DNA of 64,000 bases, from the NCBI RefSeq assembly GCF_000003855.2, contig NW_003101662.1:261136-325135 (forward strand), given 5' to 3'. The translations under genes were made by a program, and so were the position numbers. The stretch's first letter is position 1, and each line of letters begins with the position of its first letter. Shown one piece after another: positions 48,464 to 58,661 of the stretch. Below the pieces are notes generated by a model that was not told the origin of the DNA, did not search any database, and saw only the letters and a list, made by a program, of their open reading frames with translations. Source of the stretch: Blastomyces gilchristii SLH14081. Its lineage: Eukaryota > Ascomycota > Eurotiomycetes > Onygenales > Ajellomycetaceae.

Positions 48464-50875
48464 ATGGCGTTTCCAAGTGACTTCTATTCTAACATGGGGG
48501 CCATGTTTGACTCCATGCCTCCTGGCCTCCCACGACCCTCAGATTTCCCTAGCCCAGAGAAGGCCCGGCGACAGGCACGGGAATATTCCACAGCCATCCT
48601 GACCTCCTGGATCACGTTAAGAAAAATCCTAGATAGACATGAAGCTGTGTTAAGAAAGCGTTGGCTCAAGAAGTCGAGAGAACAGCGGAGAAGGATCCTC
48701 GTTTCTGCTTTCCGCGATATTCCTTCAACGCATCGGCCTGACTACGATGCGTTTCGGAAGGGTTGCGGACTTGTCTCCAGGGATGCTTACCTGTGGCCGT
48801 ATATCAACATAGAGGATCTGGTTGAGTTCAAAACCTTACTGTTATTCCTCAATGCCAGAGGACGTAACCCGCCATCCATGTTTGCGCATTCTGATTTCGA
48901 TGCAATCCACCTTGGCTTGGTTAGTGGTACGATTTGTCCGGCATTTCTCAACGAGTACACCATTCTTTTTGAGGGCGAGACTGTTAATACCTATGGGAGG
49001 ATGGTTTCCTGGGATGAAGACGACGAGGCATTTGATCTTATGTATTCTGGGATAGGCGTCCAACCCGGAGAGGGTTTACTGATCTTGGAAATCCAGGATA
49101 AAATCATGGAGTTCCTAGTTAGCTGTTGCCGTGGAATCCTCCAAGACATGGATCCTACAGCACTGACCGATCCAAACATCCCCGCCCAACCGGAACCGCC
49201 AGCTATTGTGAAAGATGCAACTGAGTGGCCCACTATGGCCTCTATCGCTGCAGAGTCTCCTTACCGCGTCCCAGCAAATATTGATTTCGAACAGCTACGG
49301 GCAGTGGTTGCAGCAAGACGTTCCGCTGCGGTGCACCATATCTGGGCCCTTCGCGAAGATCCGGGGTATTTCCATGATACCCTGGGAGACTGCTCTGAGC
49401 ATCGACAGGAGCCGATGCTGGATGAGAATAAAAAGCCCCACCCTCTGTTTGGGACGGACATGTTTTGGGCTCGCGTCTACGGATCGGTGATAAACTCTGC
49501 CTATGAACACCTCGTCGGATTTGACGCGCTATACCACCAGATCGAGAAATTAGTTGATTTACGAGAAAGATACGCCGCGGAAATTTCTCCAAACGCAGCA
49601 TTACCCCGAGAGTATATGAAAGAGCTCTTGGTTTTGAAGGAATGCCTGGATATATTAAGCAAGGGCCCGATTGAAGACTTGAAAATGGCTCTCCCCGCGT
49701 CTCCACCTATGCGCTCCTTGTTCGTTCGAGGACAGCATGCGCCAGGTTCCACAGTCATTCCGGTGATGACGAAAAAGGGTGTTGGTACTAATTATTTCTA
49801 TTGGCTCTTTCAGATCCTATGGGATCCGCAGCAGTTGTTTCTCTGTCGCTTACCTGATCTTACCGACGAAATTGAGAGACTTGTCCATAGTGACCCAAAG
49901 GAGAAGGCAAAATTCTCACCTGCTGTCACCAGCATGTTTTCGGATCTAGGGCTTCTTGCAGGTACTCTTCGTGAAGTGAACACATATTTCCCTTGGGCTG
50001 CTGGTATGGACCAGCAAAAGGAGATGTTGTTTCAGTCAGGAGAAATATCCAGGGAAGCAAAGAATTTTCTTTTACCAATTATTGATGTTTCCAAATATTT
50101 TAGAGATCAGGAGCTGGTGAACCTAAAGCTGGAAACGCCGTTTGATGGGAGATTCACTTATCCATCAGACAAGCGGAGGACACAGCAGCATGTGGAGGCA
50201 ATGCGGACGGCAGAGCAGAATCTGGACTCGTTCTGGGAAACTATCGACCAATATTACAAACGGAATACCGGTAGAACTCTCCTAGAATCTTTCCGCCATC
50301 TTCTTCCTGATGATCGCCAATTGGAGCGGACGCCAGAATGGGTTTCACCACCAACAAAACCTGCTGTTGACCCTTCGAACGATATCTACGAGCCTTTCTC
50401 ACAGCTAAATGTTCAAGATGAGACCAAACTCAGAGCAAAAGGAACAGCAGATGAAAGGATCAAAATCAAAACAAAGGGCACTCCCCACCCCCAACCAGAC
50501 ACTGAACCAAGCATACCCCATCACGGCACCCCACGACACATCCCAGACACCCAGCCAACATTCCGCATCAGCAAACGCGCGCTCAAAGTATTCTCCACCC
50601 TCTTCCATGACCCGTCAAGAGAAGACCAACCGGGCGAGATCCCATGGTCCGACTTCCTGCACTCCATGGTGTCGGCCGGTTTCGGCCCAGCCAAGCTCTA
50701 CGGCTCCGTGTGGCAGTTTACGCCCACGAAGCTGGACGTCTCGCGGAGTATACAGTTCCACGAACCGCATCCGCGGAGCAAGATCCCGTTTCGGGTTGCT
50801 AGGCGGTTTGGGCGTCGGCTAAATCGTGCGTATGGGTGGCATGCGGGGATGTTTGCGTTGGCGGAGCAGAATTGA
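48464..50875 (+). CDS. Uncharacterised fungal protein, about 800 aa (large conserved family)
   Basis: A single uninterrupted exon of 803 aa starts MAFPSDFYSNMGAMFDSMPP. I recognise the architecture as one of the large, expanded families of uncharacterised proteins in filamentous ascomycetes (some are labelled IPA protein). These share a central HHIWALREDPGYF-type motif, here at about residues 290-302. There is no signal peptide, membrane helix or catalytic motif I can name. The N-terminal third is helical and basic (KILDRHEAVLRKRWLKKSREQRRR). A charged, low-complexity linker lies around 650-690. The C-terminus is rich in Arg and aromatic residues. The family assignment is from memory and moderate, but that it is a real gene is near certain from its length and codon use. 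Confidence 0.8.
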   Translation: MAFPSDFYSNMGAMFDSMPPGLPRPSDFPSPEKARRQAREYSTAILTSWITLRKILDRHEAVLRKRWLKKSREQRRRILVSAFRDIPSTHRPDYDAFRKGCGLVSRDAYLWPYINIEDLVEFKTLLLFLNARGRNPPSMFAHSDFDAIHLGLVSGTICPAFLNEYTILFEGETVNTYGRMVSWDEDDEAFDLMYSGIGVQPGEGLLILEIQDKIMEFLVSCCRGILQDMDPTALTDPNIPAQPEPPAIVKDATEWPTMASIAAESPYRVPANIDFEQLRAVVAARRSAAVHHIWALREDPGYFHDTLGDCSEHRQEPMLDENKKPHPLFGTDMFWARVYGSVINSAYEHLVGFDALYHQIEKLVDLRERYAAEISPNAALPREYMKELLVLKECLDILSKGPIEDLKMALPASPPMRSLFVRGQHAPGSTVIPVMTKKGVGTNYFYWLFQILWDPQQLFLCRLPDLTDEIERLVHSDPKEKAKFSPAVTSMFSDLGLLAGTLREVNTYFPWAAGMDQQKEMLFQSGEISREAKNFLLPIIDVSKYFRDQELVNLKLETPFDGRFTYPSDKRRTQQHVEAMRTAEQNLDSFWETIDQYYKRNTGRTLLESFRHLLPDDRQLERTPEWVSPPTKPAVDPSNDIYEPFSQLNVQDETKLRAKGTADERIKIKTKGTPHPQPDTEPSIPHHGTPRHIPDTQPTFRISKRALKVFSTLFHDPSREDQPGEIPWSDFLHSMVSAGFGPAKLYGSVWQFTPTKLDVSRSIQFHEPHPRSKIPFRVARRFGRRLNRAYGWHAGMFALAEQN

Positions 50876-52467
50876 TACATACATATTTAATCTTTGTGAC
50901 AAGATGACAAGTGCGCGTGATACCCGACTAGAATAGATCTACGTTTGAGGGCGGGCTGTTAAAATATGTTCTTAGCAGCAATAAAAATCATGTACTGTGC
51001 GCAAAAGGGACCCCCTTGGCTATATATATATATATGTATGCATATTACACTACTAAAAAATAGCGGATTTCATGTTATACCGCCTTGCCACACTTGTTAA
51101 TCCCTTGCAGTTAGCTTCTCCATCTCTACTAACGAATTGAGTCCTTCGGAAAACGGACGCATCGGTTGGATGGGGACTTTGGATTCCAGAGGTCTGAGAG
51201 TGGGACTGTGGGGGGCTGGCAGGAGACGGGGTCCGCTGGTCTCATTCTTGCGTATACCATATAACCATAGCCTCTTATGGTTGAATGTGAATCATATCTG
51301 TCATGAGAACATCAGCTCCATCTCCTAACCCATAAGAGGAGGTCTAGCTAGAGAGGAGTTCATAATAAACTGACAATTCTGAAATATTGGATGTGGACAT
51401 GTGTGTGAAGCGTTTAGCTATACACCGAGCAATCCTTTATATAGCTATATATCTCTATTCACTCTCAGCGCCATCTTCATAGTCATCGAATCAATGAATA
51501 AAATATAATTGTTTTCAATACATGTAGGTATACAGTTCATGGAGCGCGAAAAAATGAAAAGAAAAGAAAAAGAAAAACCAAATCTCAGTCCCTACCTCTC
51601 TAATCAATCTCATCTAGTGAAATTTCCCTAAATCTATGTATATAGTATTCTATATCTAGCGATGCAGATACTGAATATGTACCCTGCATCTTCAGCCTCT
51701 CAATCTATCTAATTTTCCACTCATCTGCGTATCCCGTGTATATATTTATGTCTATATATATATATATGGATATCTTGGAGGTTTGGTTGAGATGTTCAAT
51801 TGTAGAGGAAAACGGAAGGAAAGTAATGGATTTTTTCATTGCTCCTCTCCACATCTCTTTTTTTCCCTTTGTTTTAAGATGAGTAAAAAAATAGTATAAT
51901 ATAGAAATATAAGATATGAGAAAGACGGCCTGGAGCCGGTAAGAGTGAAACATAAAATAGTTTAAAAAATCGGGAAATACTATATAGATGTAACATGAAT
52001 GGGGATAAGTGAATGAATGAGTAGATGGGTGAAGATTTGGGCGGAAGTGTGGAATACATATTGGGCTATAGGGTTTATGAAGGAAGGTTGGTTAAATATT
52101 GGAGTACAGTTTGCCCGTTTAGAAGAGATGCTGTGGGGGCGGTGAGGGGTGTGCGTTGACGCATGGAAAGAGAAACAGATACAAAAGCATAAATTCATTA
52201 AGTCGTGATGGATTTTCTGTCATCTGGTATGGAAAACCGACTTTTCCCACCTGCCATCCCATCTATTTGATAAATAGTCTGCCAAGGGAGCGAGTATGGG
52301 TGTGAAATAGGGGTATTTGTATAAGGGAAAGTGTGGTAGGGGTAAGTAATATGGCGGTTTGCGAGCTCTAAGGGGTTGGTTTTGCATAAACCGAAGCGGA
52401 AAAACATACAAGACGGGATATAATGCATGACACAAAATGCGAATGATGAGAAAACGAAAGAAATAAA

Positions 52468-52511
<44 letters not shown>

Positions 52512-52580
52512 AGCAAATCCCCAACCACCCAGTCTACCAGTGAAAAACAAGACGATAAAGCAAATAAGATATCCACGATC
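50876..52580. other. Convergent intergenic region with microsatellites
   Basis: Lies between the 803-aa gene (+) and the HAD hydrolase (-). It contains TATATA runs near 51025 and 51755 and a long GA repeat at 52475-52508. No gene is recognised. Confidence 0.55.
52475..52508. repeat. GA dinucleotide microsatellite, 17 repeats
   Basis: An uninterrupted GA repeat lies just beyond the stop of the minus-strand HAD hydrolase, probably in its 3' untranslated region, where it would read as CT in the RNA. Confidence 0.85.
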
Positions 52581-53969
52581 TTATTCATCGACAACAGCGA
52601 CGCTAGCCTTCTCCAGAGACATCTTCTTCAACTCCTTTAGATGTTCTCTATTCATGCCAAACTTGACAGCATCGAGCACATTATTCACCGTCTTGTTGGG
52701 CGGGAATCGTGGCGTTGTTCCGTCCTCATAGACACCGGTCTTAACTAGGATGGAATACCAGTCGTTCTCACATTTATCCGAGGCGTTGTACTCGTTTGTG
52801 CCGCGGATGTCGGATTCTGGCGTATCGCCTACGAAATACACGGTATCGGGCGCGGAGTCAATGCCGTGCGTTTCCTTGCGCCATTGTCGGAGCAGTCGAG
52901 TGGCGAACTGGAAGGTTCCTAGCTGTGGCTTGCCGAAGGCGATGGTCTTGAGCTCCTTGCCAGTGACGGCTTTGAAGAGGGCTTCGACGGAAGCTCTGAG
53001 GGCTCCCATGCCGATTCTAGTGTGTTCGTGAGATGTAGACCAGACAATGTCGTTATGGGAGAAGTAGACGGGGGGTCCCTCGTCGAAGGTTTCGGATCTT
53101 GTGCCGATCCGGCCGCCCTTGGACATGGACAGGTCGAGGATGATCTGTTGGTCACCAGCCCAATCTCTGCTGTCGGCAAAGACAAAGATAGCCTCGATCA
53201 CGACGTTTTCAAAGTCGCGGGTGCGTGAGTTCTTGAATTCTTCTTCAGTAAGTTTTCGGAAGGGTGTGGTGTGTTGGTTGTATTTGATGATGTCCCCGGG
53301 GGTCACGACGTCCTTGAAACCGTAGCCTTCCGCCACGATTCGACATTTCTCGCCTTCTCCGCCCACCACGAGCACTGTGTTGTATTTTTCAGCCATCTCT
53401 CGCATGGGAGTGTGGCCGCAGATAAACTGGCCAGGCGAAACTTCGAGTTCTAGCTGTCTGCTTAGATCGATACATCTCTCTTCTTCTGTCTTGCCTCCAC
53501 CGTTCGTGACGAAAATATAGGGTCTGGATTGTAGAAGAAAAGGATCGTTAGCTGAATTATAACCAAAAATACGGATAAATCGATTAAATACTTACACTTT
53601 CTCCTTGAATTCATTCTCCCCGTTCAGCACTTTCATAGCCTCAATAGCAGCAGGAATAGCTTTGCCACCCCGAATAAGAACTCCATCGATATCAAACGCG
53701 AAGGCATATTTACTAGCAGTAGCATGGCCATCATCAGAGGTTGGTGTGGATCCGCGAGGAGTGATTTCAGGTGAGGAAACGACTTCGTCAAGATGCAACT
53801 TCGCCACCGACATCGAGCGTGCAGATTCGTAGGCGCCGCTGCGAGCCATGAGGTGCTGAGGAGGGATCACGACGCTGGGACCGCCATAGAGGTCAGCTCG
53901 AGTGGCCTCGATACTGGAGATGCGACGCACTCGGCGTCCGGAGGATATGAAGTCGTCGGTAGCCGCCAT
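52581..53969 (-). CDS. HAD-superfamily class IIA hydrolase, HDHD5/CECR5-like
   Basis: Two exons (53969-53596, 53523-52581; 72-base intron) give 438 aa. All four haloacid dehalogenase motifs are present: AFDIDGVLIRG with nucleophile Asp93 and Asp95; FVTNGGG at 129-135, where Thr131 is motif II; the FGKPQLGTF lysine; and YFVGDTPESDIRG, which binds Mg. The large cap between motifs II and III fits class IIA. Overall it matches the eukaryotic CECR5/HDHD5 group, including yeast YKR070W, which is mitochondrial with unknown substrate. The N-terminus is Arg-rich (ISSGRRVRRISSIEATRADLYGG) and could be a targeting sequence or a regulatory extension. A phosphatase reaction is likely from the fold. The substrate cannot be told. 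Confidence 0.9.
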
Positions 53970-54061
53970 GGTGAAAACACAGCTGGAAGGAACGAGTGGG
54001 TGTTAAAAAGCGGGAATAGGAGAGAATATAACGTCGACAGAAGCAAAATCGATCGTAGGGG

Positions 54062-54120
54062 TGTATGTGTATGTGTATGTGTATTGTATGTGTGTAGGTA
54101 GGTAGGTAGGTAGGTAGGTC
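54062..54120. repeat. TGTA-type and GGTA microsatellites in the HAD gene leader
   Basis: Repeats of GTGTAT give way to six adjacent TAGG units. Both lie within 150 bases upstream of the minus-strand HAD start, probably in its 5' untranslated region or core promoter. Confidence 0.7.
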
Positions 54121-54803
54121 TATGAGAATGTATGGAAGATTTTCCTGTCCTTCTCTATAGTTCTATTTTCTTTTTCCCATGTCCTTTTTATGGGCCCTTT
54201 CAGTAGCGCAAGAGAAGATCTGGGGAAATTGAGAACGAAACTGGAGAAATAAATAATGGAGAAACTGGAGACAATGAATGAAAATAAGAAAAAGAAAGGT
54301 GAAAGTTTAAAAAATAAGTAAAAATTAATAAAAGTAAAGCCCAGTTCCCAGAGGAGGGAGGGGTATATATTATATTATATAGGCGCAAACTCCTCCCCCT
54401 TCCACCACTCCCTTCTCTCCCTTCTCTCCCTCTCCCATCTCTACTCCGCCCGCTCCTCCTTCCTGGTAGACTATAGTAGTAATGTCCACCATGGTGATGA
54501 CACTCCGCTCAGCAGTGGAACCCGCCGTGCTGAGGATCCACCACTAACGCACACCAACAGCCTCTTGTGGAGGATTACTTTCCGCTAAGTTTCTATTTAT
54601 CCTCGCGTGGAGACTGGGACTCTGGGAGCAGCATACATACGGGCAAACCTTGGGTAGTGCTGGGATGGTATAGTGCTGCTCCTGCACCATGGAAGTTAAT
54701 CTCTGTGTTTCGAAACGGCAACTGGAGGGATTGTGTGGCGTGTATCCGAGGTTTTTGGAAATGAAACGGAATAATACACCATAGTGATACCCCGTCTTAC
54801 CAC

Positions 54804-54857
54804 ATAGATATCATAGATATCATAGATATCATAGATATCATAGATATCATAGATATC
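54804..54857. repeat. Tandem repeat ATAGATATC, 6 exact copies
   Basis: Six perfect 9-base units. Each contains the GATATC palindrome and a GATA core. Confidence 0.85.
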
Positions 54858-56683
54858 CGGATGCAGAGTGCCGTGTCGAGGTATGGTATGCCAACAGCGT
54901 CAACGATCAAATCGACGTCAGCGGTTGAGTTCAGTTGAGCCGCGGCAGAGCGGGGCTTGGCGTGGAACTTGTGGCGGTGTGCGTGGGGATTAGTTAATTA
55001 TTATTACGGCGACGGCGGACAACAAGTACTAGCTACAAGTTTGATGTGTCTAAAATACGTGCCAGAACATTGTACTCAGTACGTCAGGTACTGTACACAG
55101 AAGCTCTGAGAGTTTCACTCCTTACGCTGTTACGCAGTACACCGTTGGTACCAGCCACGTATGGCGTTTCATATGCCAAGTAACTTCCCGTGGTTAACGA
55201 TAACCCTATAGATACTTTTTTGGACTTGGGCCAGGGGCAACACAGGAGAAACCTTGGCTGCTATCCCTGACCACAAGGAGAGAAAAAGGGCTTACAGCGT
55301 CCAGAATATTCAACAGGGGGAATTGATTGGGATCATGTATCTATCTCATTATTCATTATTCGGGCATGAGAACGGTAAAAACTACCCCTCCGTCTCAAAT
55401 CCCCAAAGTTTACCAGTTCCCGCGAATAATAAAGAATGGAAGGAATCCACATGCATGAAACAACCAAAGAAAAGTGAAAATGAAAAAAAATAAAAAATCA
55501 TGAATTGCATTGTTGTGAACTATGTCCGCCGGGTATAGTAGTAGGTAGTACATGTACATGTACATGTACATACATTACAGAGAGACATGCTAAGAGCTAC
55601 GGAGGCTCAGAGTAGGAGCTATCATACTATAGCGCTTCTGTCCGTGTCAGAAATGCTAGGTACTTGCAGTAGCTTCGACAAATAATGGAGCTCGTTGCCT
55701 CCCACATGTAGCAGTCAAGTCGAGTCGTAGCCGGAAATAATCATAATACATAATGCAATCCATTCAATCCCGGGTTTCGTACTTCGGCTGTCAAATAGCA
55801 ACGCTGCATCTGGATATCAGAGAGGTATATATGCATGCATTTGCACGCAGCTCTAGAAACAAACCAAAGAAGAAGAAAAAAACCAAAAAAAAAGATCCGC
55901 CAGTTTAGTGCTGATGCACACAGTTTAATACTCTCATCTATTCCTTGAAACTTGAACTCACAAATAGTCTGATATCCCCCATCTATTTCATTTTTTAGGC
56001 ACGGCACTCCAAGGAACCCGGCCGAATCATTTGTCTTTGCCCCAAAGATTAGCTTTTTCAGTTGTATTCCTTTATAACTCCATTAATAATTGGCCGGAAG
56101 TCGAATTTAGTTCAGTTATCCAATCCATTGAAGCCGCGGAGACAAGACAGTTGTGTGTTGTTTCGCATACTCCGTACTCCGTCCGTACTGGTTGGATGTT
56201 CTTTCTCGTCGTTCAAGTGTCATCGCCAAGAAAGCCTGATGAGGGGCGGCTGAACTCGTCTTGGCGACAGCTGCCTAGAGCTGAATACAGTTTAGCGTGG
56301 CCCCGTTGCCAAGCATATTAAGGTTTGCCAAGACCGCGCTTCCTCTACGCCAGCCACAATGACGTCATGGGAGTGAGCTTACTTTTTGCGGGAAAAGAGG
56401 GGTATAACGCTGTTATTATTTTCACAACTGTATCGTAGGAGGTTAGTTAGTTAGAAATATATGAACTGGACCTATGGTAAGGCGAATGGACGGACTCGGC
56501 AAGATGATAGGATTAACTGATTGGGCTGTTCCGGCGGGTTTTTCAGATATGTAAGACAGACTCGTCAATCGGTGGTTAGATGAGGGGCATTGGAGATGCG
56601 TCAAAAAAGTCTTGTTTTATGTATCCCCTCATTTGTCCGTATGAAAATTAAAGAAAAGCAGAAATGAAACTTAATTTCAGATA

Positions 56684-56710
56684 TTCTTCTTCTTCTTCTT
56701 CTTCTTCTTC
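56684..56710. repeat. TTC microsatellite, 9 copies
   Basis: Nine exact TTC units end in TCAG, giving a pyrimidine tract that happens to resemble a splice acceptor. No exon is evident after it. Confidence 0.75.
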
Positions 56711-57885
56711 TCAGCCCCCTTACGCTGTACATGCCCCCCTGTCCAACCCTACCCGCCGGCTTATCTTCCGTCTGCGTGCTACAAGGGCGCCGCTGAGGAA
56801 ATGGCGTATCTGGGATCATGGATGCAAGACCAGCACATGCATGTGTTCCGCCATTGACCTCATCGTGCAGCTGGCTGCAAGAAGGTGTTCTCCTTTCTTT
56901 TCTTTGTGTCCCGTACTGAGCTCAACCTGGTAGGTAGGGGGAGAGAAGAAGGGGGCGTTGTGGATAATAATTGAATGCTTGACGGATTTCTATCTCATCT
57001 TCTCCGGAAGCACACATTGATTGTCCAGCCAGAATAATAATAATAATAACCTGTGTCTGTCCCTCCATCAAAATCAGCATCGCTTGCCCCCTGCCGCTAG
57101 AGGTTTTGCTGAGAAAACCGGGCTGGCTTGGCTTGACATGGTTGTTTAGCCCTGTGGATCATTATTCACGGACCTCGTTTTTTGCTTTTTTTTTCTTTTC
57201 TTTTTTCTATCCTCGCTACGAATTGTAAGCATACTCATCAGTGTACACACAGTTAACAGAAGAGGAATTTAGCTATGGAAAGGAAGGATTGAATCATCCA
57301 TTGATTGGTTGTATACACACACATAATATATCTTTGCAGCTTCTTCTTTCATAAAGGAACGATTAAGAGACTTTTTTTTTTTTAACGGGTAGAACTGGGT
57401 GGATCAGGCAACACTCGTATGCCCCGTATCTCCCGTATATTATATGCATGTGAAATCTATCGCTGCGATGATTATGATTATTTGGTTATAACTTGTTTCT
57501 TCCTCAATGTGATTCATTTCTCAATTAAGTATGGATGAGTTGAGGTAGAGAACCGAAACATTTGCCGGAGAGAACTGGATTGACTTTTTCTGCTGCTGGT
57601 TCGAGGAAAGAAGTATATAAATATTTGCTAAGTAAGGCAACCGCAAGATATTTTCGTGGGTTGCTGGAAGAAGCGGAAAAGGAAAAGAAAAAGAAGAAGG
57701 GCGGGCATGTACTTGCGACATACACGGAAATGTCAGAGAATAAGGAATGCCAACATGTCTATGTGTGAATGTCTATTATGTATATATGCAGGTATGGCAT
57801 AGGGAAACCATAGTGGAATGGGTAAGTAACAGGAAGCGCCGCTTCGATGCAGGATTTTTTTGAATGGAAGAGTCAAGCCAACAGC

Positions 57886-57930
57886 TAAAAATAAAAATAA
57901 AAAACAAAAATAAAAATAAAAATAAAAAAA
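57886..57930. repeat. A-rich short repeat (AAAAAT units)
   Basis: Several AAAAAT/AAAAAC units in a row. Low complexity, with no coding meaning. Confidence 0.6.
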
Positions 57931-58067
57931 CAAAGAGGAATTTGTAGACAACAATCGGCTATGCAGTTACTTTTTTTTGATACAGAAGGAAAGCTGAAAA
58001 CAATAGAAGAGATTGGTCGTGGTGGTGGTAGCAATGATGTCAACATGCAGAAAACAATCGCACACAC

Positions 58068-58151
58068 CTTCCAGCACTCACATTTCAAACACTTGTGCGT
58101 ATCTTGACAAACCCAGCAGTTTACAGGCTGATTATTGCAGGTTATGTTTCT
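58068..58151 (-). other. Candidate cysteine-rich mini-exon (28 codons)
   Basis: On the minus strand an 84-base open stretch is bounded by CACAG (acceptor-like) and GTGTGT (donor-like). It encodes NITCNNQPVNCWVCQDTHK followed by CLKCECWK. Six Cys fall within 22 residues, and a seventh follows if the frame is read on past the donor. The spacing is C-x6-C-x2-C-x5-C-x2-C-x-C. Upstream on the same strand an ATG at about 58474 opens a short frame ending at a GTATGT donor near 58423. A small multi-exon gene is therefore possible, but the full model could not be closed. It may be chance. Confidence 0.2.
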
Positions 58152-58661
58152 CTGTGAGGAAAGTGCGGGGTTAAAGGTAGGTAGACAAGAGAAAGAAAGC
58201 GTATCCTCTTTGCAGCGAAACACAGTGCCTGATTTTCAGATCTGAAATGGGTTCGCAAACCTCTTTGGTCTGGAGGAATCATGTTTTGTTGGTGTGTACT
58301 GATTGTAGGAGAAGACGGCATAATTCGAGACGGCAAGAGGATGTCGCGGGCGTAGCTGGAGAAATTCCGTCAACATTGCCCGATCCGACCGGCAACATGA
58401 TAGGTCAAATACATACCCTCGAGCTGGGATTGCTCAGAATAACAAGAGTGTAACCTGGCGGTCCTCCCATAGCGGCGTCCCACGCTGCTGTACGTACCCC
58501 GGCCTGTCCTTAATTAATCTCCTCTCCACTCTGGCCCCACTCTTCCCATGTCCCTAATCCCCGGGGTCAACTCTTCCAGGTTCCTCTCCCCTCCTTCACA
58601 TCAGAAAAGAATATTGTGGAATAATGGCAAGGGGGAAAATATAATAATGAGGGTTACGGCG

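Larger units (their letters stand above)
53970..58661. other. 4.7 kb gap: HAD promoter and lipase 3' region
   Basis: No solid gene. Noted inside are TATG and TAGG simple repeats in the HAD leader (54062-54120), a six-copy 9-base tandem repeat (54804-54857), a cluster of GTACATGTAC palindromes (55548-55569), a nonamer TACTCCGTA (56168-56176), a TTC repeat (56684-56710), AAAAAT-type repeats (about 57886-57930), and a cysteine-rich candidate exon at 58068-58151. Confidence 0.5.
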
